Below, one piece after another: positions 43,057 through 48,530 of a stretch of 48,530 bases of DNA. The stretch covers positions 1-48,530 of the forward strand of contig JAFXUU010000032.1 of the NCBI GenBank assembly GCA_017524845.1, written 5' to 3'. The translations under genes and the position numbers were made by a program. Under the pieces are notes generated by a model that saw nothing but the letters and a program-made list of their open reading frames with translations, was not told where the DNA came from and did no database searches. This DNA comes from Oscillospiraceae bacterium (GTDB lineage Bacteria; Bacillota; Clostridia; Oscillospirales; Oscillospiraceae). Position 1 is the stretch's first letter. Each line of letters begins with the position of its first letter.

Positions 43057-43880
43057 TCCCAGGCCTCCTCCCGCCCCGCCTCCGGCGAGATGCCCGGGGA
43101 GACGCCGTAGCCCGCGGTGCCCCAGGGCCCGGCGTTGCCCAGCAGCAGGAGCTGCAGCAGGTTCACGTGGAGGTAAAGCCGGAAGAGCTCCGTTTCCTTT
43201 CCGTCCAGCAGGACCTTTTTTCGCTGCACGACCCCCAGCTTCCCCAGCGACTCCAGCGTCCCCGCCGGGTCCCGGATCTCCAGGGCGGCCAGCCGCCGCT
43301 CCAGCCAGGCCTGATCCGCGTATTCCGACTGACCGATCATGCCGTAGACGACCCGCAGGGCCTTTCGCACGTCCGGGTCGGCCAGGGCTTCCCAGAGCGC
43401 GGGCCGGTCCTCCTCCATGGCTTTGCCCCAGCCGTCCTCCGGCGTGGGGAAAAGGGAGAAGAAGGAGAGCTTCTCCCGCCGGGAAAAGGCGGCAAAGCCC
43501 TCCGGCAGCGCGGATGCGGCGTCCTGCCGAAGCTCGGTTAGGTGCTGCAGCGCCGGATCGTCCGTCATGCCGCTCACGGCTCGCAGAATGACCTGGCCCA
43601 GGCGCAGGGCCTCCCGCCAGCGGGTCTGCTCATCCAGGCTCAGCAGCCAGTCCTGGGCCGCGGCGGCGGCGTCCCCGAAGCTCTCCGTTTTCCGGCCAAA
43701 GAGCCGGTCCAGAGAGGATCCCAGGATATCCGCCAGCTTTGGCAGCAGGGCCGCGTCGGGCATGCACTCTCCCCGCTCCCATTTGCTCACGGCCTGGGGC
43801 GACATATTCAGCGCGTCCCCCAGGCTCTCCTGGGTAAAGCCCCGGTCCAGCCGGGCTTTTCGGAGCTTGTCGCTAAACAT
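43053..43880 (-). CDS. XRE/winged-helix regulator, type B, pair 3
   Basis: 275 residues. XRE domain MFSDKLRKARLDRGFTQESL with QAVSKWERGECMPDAALLPKLADIL. A linker follows with DWLLSLDEQTRWREALRLGQVIL, which pair 4 also has (DWLLGVRREDRWTEALRLGRIM). The common segment is GWGKAMEEDRPALWEALADPDVRKALRVVYG, then GTLESLGKLGVVQRKKVLLDGKETEL and a hydrophobic VNLLQLLLLG helix. Overlaps its type A partner by eight bases and the ABC exporter by four, making this the only pair fused into a transport operon. Confidence 0.82.
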   Translation of the reverse strand: MFSDKLRKARLDRGFTQESLGDALNMSPQAVSKWERGECMPDAALLPKLADILGSSLDRLFGRKTESFGDAAAAAQDWLLSLDEQTRWREALRLGQVILRAVSGMTDDPALQHLTELRQDAASALPEGFAAFSRREKLSFFSLFPTPEDGWGKAMEEDRPALWEALADPDVRKALRVVYGMIGQSEYADQAWLERRLAALEIRDPAGTLESLGKLGVVQRKKVLLDGKETELFRLYLHVNLLQLLLLGNAGPWGTAGYGVSPGISPEAGREEAWE

Positions 43881-44691
43881 TGTAAACCGTCCCTTCTCCC
43901 CGGGTCAGGAGCCGGTGGGCCAGGGTCATGACGGCCAGGAGCAGCCGGGCGTTCGGGCGGGTATAGGTCTCCGGATCCCCATCCGCGGTCCGGATGCGGG
44001 AGCGGGTCGACAACTTCAGCCTGCAGAACAGCTCCATGGACTCCCGCACCTGCTCCGCGTCCAGGCCGGTCTCCCGGCTGAGATATTCCGGCGTAAAGCG
44101 GCTGTCCGGCGGGGACAGGAGCAGCAGGGCCATCAGCTCTCCCCGGCTCAGAGTTCGGAAGAGGTCGGAAAGCGCCGCCGCCTCCTCCTTCAGCCAGGCG
44201 TTTCCGTCGGCGGCGGGCATGAGCAGCAGCCGCAGGTCGGCGTCTGCGCCCCAGTGCTTCAGGAGGAAGCCGTCGCCCATGCAGATCAGGCCGTCCCGTT
44301 CCGCCTCCGGCGGGGTCAGGGGGGACAGGGGTCTGTCCCCGGCCTCCCCCCGGCGGCGCCGCGTCAGCCAGGCTCCCACGTCGCTGAGGTCCTCAAACGC
44401 TTCGTCGATCATCTCCCGCACACGAAGGAAGGCCTCCTCCGGCCTCAGGCTTTTCAGTTCCCTTCGGAGGGCGCTGATCTCCGGCTCCTCCTCCGAGAAA
44501 AACGCGGCGGGGGAGCAGCCGTAGATCTGCGCCAGGCGGCAGAGAGTGTCAACGGTCATCTCATTCACGCCGGTTTCCCACTTGGAATAGGTCTTGTCGG
44601 AGACGCCCAGGGCCTCCGCCACCTGCCTTTGGGTGTAACCCCGCCGGTTCCGCTCCTCCGTCAGCCGCCGGGGAAAAGACGTCTTGTCCAC
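43873..44691 (-). CDS. XRE/winged-helix regulator, type A, pair 3
   Basis: 272 residues from a GTG start: AGGTGG lies five bases upstream, and the resulting MDKTSFPRRLTEERNRRGYT aligns with the MDK- starts of the other type A proteins. The ATG seven codons upstream has no ribosome site. XRE domain QVAEALGVSDKTYSKWETGVNEMTVDTLCRLAQIYG. Later LLLMPAADGNAWLKEEAAALSDLFRTLSRGELMALLLL, the winged-helix-like RFTPEYLSRETGLDAEQVRESM, and a C-terminal LLLAVMTLAHRLLTRGEG helix. Confidence 0.8.
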   Translation of the reverse strand: MDKTSFPRRLTEERNRRGYTQRQVAEALGVSDKTYSKWETGVNEMTVDTLCRLAQIYGCSPAAFFSEEEPEISALRRELKSLRPEEAFLRVREMIDEAFEDLSDVGAWLTRRRRGEAGDRPLSPLTPPEAERDGLICMGDGFLLKHWGADADLRLLLMPAADGNAWLKEEAAALSDLFRTLSRGELMALLLLSPPDSRFTPEYLSRETGLDAEQVRESMELFCRLKLSTRSRIRTADGDPETYTRPNARLLLAVMTLAHRLLTRGEGTVYNV

Positions 44692-44723
44692 AGGGACCAC
44701 CTCTCTAATCATTCTGTGATCCC

Positions 44724-44752
44724 AGCATAGACGAAACTGGAGGTAGAGTCAA
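44724..44752 (-). promoter_or_regulatory. shared-type promoter of regulator pair 3 and the ABC operon
   Basis: Minus strand: -35 TTGACT (44752-44747), 17-base spacer CTACCTCCAGTTTCGTC, -10 TATGCT (44729-44724). Just upstream, CGATTC/GAATCG with a downstream CCCTTTTTTC run (about 44757-44790) may be the terminator of pair 4. Confidence 0.82.
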
Positions 44753-44814
44753 AAGCGAAAAAAGGGAACGATTCGACGGAGAATCGAGAGACAAGGGAGC
44801 AGGACTGCTTTGGT

Positions 44815-45638
44815 CTATTCCTCCTCCCTCGTCCGCAGGAAGGGGGCGCGCCTGCCGTAGCTGCTGAAGCCGAGGACCGTGTCCTTCCGCACCGTGCTCA
44901 TGAGCAGGACCGTCAGCAGGCAGAGGGGGTAGTCGGAATAATAAAACTCGCTGTCGGCCCCATTGATGCGCATGGGGTGCACGTTCAGGGCCCCCAGCTT
45001 GATGAGGTCCGCCAGGGTCTCTTCTGTCAGAGCGCCCTTTTCCACAGCCCAGCTCCGGTCGAAGGAATGGGGAAATTCCCCGGCGTAAAGGCGCCGCAGG
45101 GCCTCCCGCACCGGCTCCTTCGCCAGGGCCTGCCAGAAGCCGGGATCGTCCTGCCGGAGGTAAGGCCCCAACCCTCCCCAGGCTCCGGGAACAGGAGCAG
45201 GTAGGGCAGCGCCTTTTTGCCCCAGGCGGAGAGGGAATAGCCCTCGTCGCTGTGAACCAGGCCCGTGACGCCCCGGGGATCGTCATACGCCTCGATGCTG
45301 ACGGTGCCCGGAAGCTCCCAGAATCCGGCCAGCACCGTCTGCATGATCCGTCCCAGGCGCAGCGCTTCCGTCCAGCGGTCTTCCCTCCGGACGCCCAGCA
45401 GCCAGTCCCTGGCCGCCGTCGCCGCGTCCATGTATTCCCTCGTCTGTCGGCCGAAGAGCCGGTCCAGGGAGCAGCCCAGGGCATCCGCCAGCTGCGGCAG
45501 CAGGGCCGCGTCGGGCAGGCTCTCGTCCCGCTCCCATTTGCTGACGGTCTGGGGGGCCATGCCCAGGGCTTCTCCCAGTTCTTCCTGGGTGAGCCCCAGG
45601 GCCTTTCGCTTTTCCCGGATGTTTTCGCCCAGGCTCAT
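44815..45638 (-). pseudogene. XRE/winged-helix regulator, type B, pair 4, with a single-base frameshift
   Basis: The N-terminal part is intact (MSLGENIREKRKALGLTQEE, QTVSKWERDESLPDAALLPQLADAL, DWLLGVRREDRWTEALRLGRIM) up to FPEPGEGWG. There the frame breaks at a run of four G (plus-strand C run 45166-45169). The conserved continuation PYLRQDDPGFWQALAKEPVREALRRLYAG, LADLIKLGALNVHPMRINGADSEF and the tail APFLRTREEE are in the next frame to 44815. Adding one G restores a protein of about 274 residues, in line with paralogues of 275-295. Either a recent mutation, phase variation at the G run or a sequencing error. Read in frame, the product ends with a scrambled tail at 45027. Confidence 0.8.
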
Positions 45639-46513
45639 ACCGTTTCACCTCGCTTTGCCCAGCAGTCCCGCCGCTCCCGCATGTCCCGCACCAGGAGCCG
45701 GGCCAGAGCCAGGATGGCCCGGAGCAGTTCGGTGCTGCCGCAGGCATAGAGCCAATGATCCCCGGCGCCGGTCTCCACCTCCTGCCGGGTGCAGAAGCCC
45801 CAGAGCTGCATGGCCTTCAGCGTTTCGTCCGCTTCTTCGGCGGTCAGCCCCGTGCCCTCCGCCAGGTGCGCCGGCGTGAAGTAGTCGTACCATCTCCGGT
45901 CCTTCTCCGCTTCCATCAGGGGAAGCAGCAGCCTGGCGCTCCGAAGCAGAGTGAACAGCTCCCCCAGCTCCTCCGCGCCCTCCAGCAGTCCGGCGATCCC
46001 GGCCTCCGCAGGCAGCATCAGCAGCCGCAGGTTCAGTTCTTTGTCCCAGCAGCGGATCAGGAAGCTGCAGTTGTCCGGCGAGCCGATGTGGGCGCAGGGA
46101 AAGTCCTCCGGAGCCTTCTCCGGCGGTACGGGCTCCATCCAGAGGCGCTTTGCCTCCTCGTCTCCTTCGATCATCCGTTTGTTCAGCTCCAGCGCGGAGT
46201 CCGCCTGCCCGTCAAAGGCTTCGTCGATGATGTCCCGCAGACGCGGCAGGGCCCTCGATACCGGCAGCGTGCGGAATTCGCTGCGGACGGGGCTGCCTTC
46301 CTGCGGCGTTTCCTCCCTGAAAAAGTCGGCGGGGGAGAGACCGCAGAGCTCCGCCAGGCGGCAGATCAGCTCGATCCCCGGCTCAGTTTCCCCGGTCTCC
46401 CATTTGGAACAGGTCCGGTCCGAGATCCCCAGGGCCTCCGCGACCTGCTTCTGGGTCAGGCCCCGGCTTTCCCGCGCAGATTTCAGGTTTTCGATGAATT
46501 TTTCCCGATTCAT
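45635..46513 (-). CDS. XRE/winged-helix regulator, type A, pair 4
   Basis: 292 residues from the ATG at 46513, aligned with the other type A starts (MNREKFIENLKSARESRGLT); the open frame upstream to 46726 covers the promoter and is rejected. XRE domain QVAEALGISDRTCSKWETGETEPGIELICRLAELCG. A central Cys-containing region includes FPCAHIGSPDNCSFLIRCWDKELNLRLLMLP. Then LLEGAEELGELFTLLRSARLLLPLM, winged-helix-like YFTPAHLAEGTGLTAEEADETLKAMQLWGFC, and the C-terminal LLRAILALARLLVRDMRER helix. Overlaps the frameshifted type B gene by four bases. Confidence 0.82.
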   Translation of the reverse strand: MNREKFIENLKSARESRGLTQKQVAEALGISDRTCSKWETGETEPGIELICRLAELCGLSPADFFREETPQEGSPVRSEFRTLPVSRALPRLRDIIDEAFDGQADSALELNKRMIEGDEEAKRLWMEPVPPEKAPEDFPCAHIGSPDNCSFLIRCWDKELNLRLLMLPAEAGIAGLLEGAEELGELFTLLRSARLLLPLMEAEKDRRWYDYFTPAHLAEGTGLTAEEADETLKAMQLWGFCTRQEVETGAGDHWLYACGSTELLRAILALARLLVRDMRERRDCWAKRGETV

Positions 46514-46559
46514 GGGGTGAGATCCCCTTTCAATGAGATTCAAGGCGCCTTGTGATACC

Positions 46560-46588
46560 ACCATAAACGAAACGCTGCGGAGAGTCAA
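46560..46588 (-). promoter_or_regulatory. shared-type promoter of regulator pair 4
   Basis: Minus strand: -35 TTGACT (46588-46583), 17-base spacer CTCCGCAGCGTTTCGTT, -10 TATGGT (46565-46560). The T-rich stretch just upstream of the -35 (GTTTTGGTTT) is also shared with the other pair promoters. Confidence 0.82.
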
Positions 46589-46666
46589 AAACCAAAACGG
46601 AGGGCAATTCCCGGTTTTTGAGAGATCATCGGAGCAAAAACGCCTCTCCGGAGGATCGCCGCGCCG

Positions 46667-46695
46667 TTGACGGGGTCCGCCGAAACGGTTATAAT
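46667..46695 (+). promoter_or_regulatory. promoter of the EFR1-type gene
   Basis: -35 TTGACG (46667-46672), a 17-base spacer, perfect -10 TATAAT (46690-46695). Divergent from pair 4 and without its spacer words. Confidence 0.85.
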
Positions 46696-46724
46696 ATGGT
46701 AACTCAGCAAGGGAGGACGAGACC

Positions 46725-47477
46725 ATGATCTTTTATTTCAGCGGAACGGGAAATTCTTATCAGGCTGCCAGGGCTGTCTGCGGGCCGGGGGAGGAGCCCG
46801 TGGACCTGGCAAAATGCCTGCGGGAAGGGGAACGGAGCTTCCGCCTCTGCCCGGGCGAGACCTTGGGCTTCATCTGTCCTGTGTACTACGGCGGCGTCCC
46901 CAGCGTCGTGCTGGATTTTGTCCGGGAGCTGTCGGTCTCACCCGCGCCGGACTATTGCTTCTGCGTCCTCACCTGCGCCTCCTCCGTCTCCGATGCGGCG
47001 GGGATGCTGGGGGAGGCCCTGGGGAAGCGGGGTATCGTCCTTCGCGCCGCCTATACGGTCGTCATGCCGGAGAACGATTCCATCCACTACACCATCTCCC
47101 CGGAGGAGGAGCGGGACGCCATCCTGTCCGACGCGGAGGAACAGCTGAAGGTGATCGCCCACTGCGTTGCCGAAAGGCGGCGCTTGGGCCTGCATATCCC
47201 GCCCCGGGGGAAAATGGTCACCCGGGCGGCCTACCCCTATTATGAGCAGGACCGGGCCACGAAGAACTTTTCCGTGGACGACAGCTGTGTGGGCTGCGGC
47301 AAATGCGTGGAGCGCTGTCCCGTTGGGGCCATGGCCATGGAGGAGGGGCGGCCCACATGGGTGAAGGAGAAGTGCGCCCTGTGCATGGCCTGCATCCGCT
47401 GCGGCGCGGTGCATTACGGGGAGGCCACCAAGGGGAAAAAACGGTACGTGAACCCCATTTTGAAATGCTGCCACTGA
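46725..47477 (+). CDS. EFR1-family flavodoxin-ferredoxin protein
   Basis: 250 residues. N-terminal flavodoxin-like FMN fold (MIFYFSGTGNSYQAARAV; ICPVYYGGVPSVVLDFVREL; VLTCASSVSDAAGMLG), then a C-terminal two-cluster ferredoxin: CVGCGKCVERCP and CALCMACIRCGA. Such EFR1 proteins are common in anaerobes and are thought to pass electrons between flavin and iron-sulfur partners; the specific acceptor is unknown. GGGAGGAC precedes the start. A strong terminator follows. Confidence 0.92.
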   Translation: MIFYFSGTGNSYQAARAVCGPGEEPVDLAKCLREGERSFRLCPGETLGFICPVYYGGVPSVVLDFVRELSVSPAPDYCFCVLTCASSVSDAAGMLGEALGKRGIVLRAAYTVVMPENDSIHYTISPEEERDAILSDAEEQLKVIAHCVAERRRLGLHIPPRGKMVTRAAYPYYEQDRATKNFSVDDSCVGCGKCVERCPVGAMAMEEGRPTWVKEKCALCMACIRCGAVHYGEATKGKKRYVNPILKCCH

Positions 47478-47490
47478 GGAACACAGACAG

Positions 47491-47526
47491 ATCGGGCAGA
47501 GTCCAATTTGGACTCTGCCCGATTTT
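47491..47526. terminator. bidirectional intrinsic terminator
   Basis: ATCGGGCAGAGTCCA pairs with TGGACTCTGCCCGAT around a two-base loop, followed by TTTT on the plus strand. Lies between the convergent EFR1 and HAD genes. Confidence 0.85.
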
Positions 47527-47533
47527 CACAGGT

Positions 47534-48379
47534 TTACAGCCGGGAGATCGCGTCCGCGAGCACGCCTTCGCCGCTGGGAGCCGTGATCTCGAAGCCCATG
47601 TCCAGCAGCTCCTTCGCCCCGTCTCCGGCCACGAAGGCCCGGTCGGCGGCCTTCAGCAGGCTCAGGTCGTTCATGGCGTCGCCGCAGCAGACGAGGGTAT
47701 GGCAGCCCAGCATTTCCAGGAGCCGCCTGGCGGTCTCCCCCTTGGTGCAGCCATCCGCCTGGGCTTCGATGAGGAAGGGGAGGCTGCGGGAGCAGCGGCA
47801 GCCGGTGCCGGGGGCGTTGATGGCCGCCGCGATGCCGCCGAAGAGAGCGTCGATGTCCCCGTTGGAATAGCGGAACCAGTCCGGCTCCCCTTCGCCCTTC
47901 GGCCCCTCCGGAGAGCCGGAGACGGCAAACTGGATGCGGGGACGGGGCACCTGGGACAGGGGGGCTTCCCGGATGGGGACGCCCATCTTTTTCATGATCT
48001 CCGCCAGCCCCATGTCCTCCCCGAAGACGTAGGTCTCCGTGGGACACTGGAGCTCGAAGTGCAGCGCCGGGTGCGCCGCCAGAAGCCCGGCGAAGAGCCC
48101 CTCCGCGCTCTCCGGCAGGGGACCCTGCCAGAGGCTGCGCTCCGCGCGGTAGTCGTAGATCTCCGCCCCGTTGAAGACGACGTGGGGGGCGTTGGTGGGC
48201 AGCTCCGACCAGCGGCTCCGATGGCTGACGCGGGTGTGGCCGGTGGCGATGGACAGGAGGCCGCCCTCCTCCATAAAGCGGAGGACCGCCTCCGTGTTGG
48301 CCGGAGGGATCTTCCTGTCCGGGCCGGTCACGGTGCGGTCCCAATCGCTCACCAGCAGGATGCCGGTGTATTTTCCCAT
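47534..48379 (-). CDS. HAD-superfamily phosphatase, Cof/IIB subfamily
   Basis: 281 residues. Motif I is SDWDRTVT (nucleophile Asp-x-Asp, with DRT where most relatives have DGT), motif II ATGHT, a IIB cap in the middle, then KGETARRLLEMLG and motif IV CCGDAMNDLSLLKAAD. Probably dephosphorylates a small sugar or nucleotide phosphate; substrate unknown. The start overlaps the stop of the upstream SDR gene (TGATG) and has no separate ribosome site, implying translational coupling. Confidence 0.9.
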   Translation of the reverse strand: MGKYTGILLVSDWDRTVTGPDRKIPPANTEAVLRFMEEGGLLSIATGHTRVSHRSRWSELPTNAPHVVFNGAEIYDYRAERSLWQGPLPESAEGLFAGLLAAHPALHFELQCPTETYVFGEDMGLAEIMKKMGVPIREAPLSQVPRPRIQFAVSGSPEGPKGEGEPDWFRYSNGDIDALFGGIAAAINAPGTGCRCSRSLPFLIEAQADGCTKGETARRLLEMLGCHTLVCCGDAMNDLSLLKAADRAFVAGDGAKELLDMGFEITAPSGEGVLADAISRL

Positions 48380-48530
48380 CAGCAGGAGAGGATATAGCCG
48401 CCGTCGATGACCTGGGCGGTGCCGGTGACCTGGGCGGCCGCGGGGGAGGCGAAGTACACGGCCAGAGCGCCCACCTCAATGGGCTCGCCGAAGCGGTGGA
48501 GAGGCATCTGGTTGTTGATGTACTCGATCA
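48379..48530 (-). CDS. short-chain dehydrogenase/reductase, C-terminal fragment
   Basis: Only the last 50 codons lie in the window: IEYINNQMPLHRFGEPIEVG, then AVYFASPAAAQVTGTAQVIDGGYILSC. The RFGEP and VTGxxxxxDGG segments are the standard C-terminal marks of classical SDR oxidoreductases. Substrate and cofactor choice cannot be read from this part. Coupled to the downstream HAD gene. Confidence 0.9.
   Translation of the reverse strand, partial: IEYINNQMPLHRFGEPIEVGALAVYFASPAAAQVTGTAQVIDGGYILSC

Noticed and set aside
33821..46513. Toxin-antitoxin interpretation of the A/B pairs
   Set aside because: Both partners carry XRE domains and are of similar size (270-300 residues); neither resembles a toxin.

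Overview
The window is dense, visibly GC-rich chromosomal DNA from a low-G+C-type lineage (Bacillota, class Clostridia) that has become GC-rich. The case rests on gene content and order: an mraZ-rsmH-ftsL-PBP(PASTA)-murE-mraY-ftsW-murG-murA-divIB-ftsZ cluster, sigma-A promoters with strong Shine-Dalgarno sequences, a glycyl-radical activase, ferredoxin-linked thioredoxin reduction, an EFR1 ferredoxin protein, and many iron-sulfur proteins. All of this fits a strict anaerobe, probably a gut or rumen bacterium (GH51 arabinofuranosidase). MurE carries the DNPR motif, so the wall is probably meso-DAP type. Assignment below class is a guess (a Christensenellales-like lineage is possible).

Layout. 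1-1465 (minus): trmL then pgk, which runs off the left edge. 1729-5066 (plus): a four-gene operon with three paralogous QueG-like two-cluster iron-sulfur proteins and one unknown small protein. 5144-5220: tRNA-Arg(CCG) with its own promoter and terminator, then a CDF exporter with Mn-type metal-site residues. 6282-10923 (minus): an orphan glycyl-radical activase, a class I aminotransferase, a GC-rich multi-hairpin element that may be a structured RNA, and a stand-alone HyuA-type protein. 11335-25229 (plus): the division and cell-wall cluster, ending in two tandem ftsZ genes; murD, murF and ftsA are absent. The two ftsZ genes are separated by a structured repeat, a terminator and a new promoter. 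25295-31140 (plus): a membrane protein, trmO, GH51 arabinofuranosidase, a half-length FGGY kinase, cardiolipin synthase and a small membrane protein. 31185-33710: a MoaF-like protein (minus), thioredoxin with a mini ferredoxin-thioredoxin reductase (plus), a second copy of the structured repeat, and a glycerophosphodiesterase (minus).

33821-46513 is the most unusual part. It holds four paralogous two-gene operons, all on the minus strand. Each encodes an upstream type A and a downstream type B regulator. Both types have an N-terminal XRE helix-turn-helix and what looks like a C-terminal ArsR-like winged helix. The A and B reading frames overlap by 4-14 bases. All four operons start from nearly the same promoter: TTGACT, a 17-base spacer with CTACG and GTTTCGT blocks, then a TATxxT-like -10. 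One operon continues into an ABC exporter and a large lipoprotein. One B gene has a single-base frameshift. A ninth XRE protein, with a TPR-like C-terminus, diverges from the first operon next to a perfect palindrome built from the same CTACG/CGTTTCG words. I propose this as a previously undescribed multi-paralogue regulatory network.

46725-48530 holds an EFR1-type flavodoxin/ferredoxin protein (plus), then a HAD-IIB phosphatase and the C-terminal end of an SDR oxidoreductase (both minus). No CRISPR array, rRNA, transposase or phage gene was seen.
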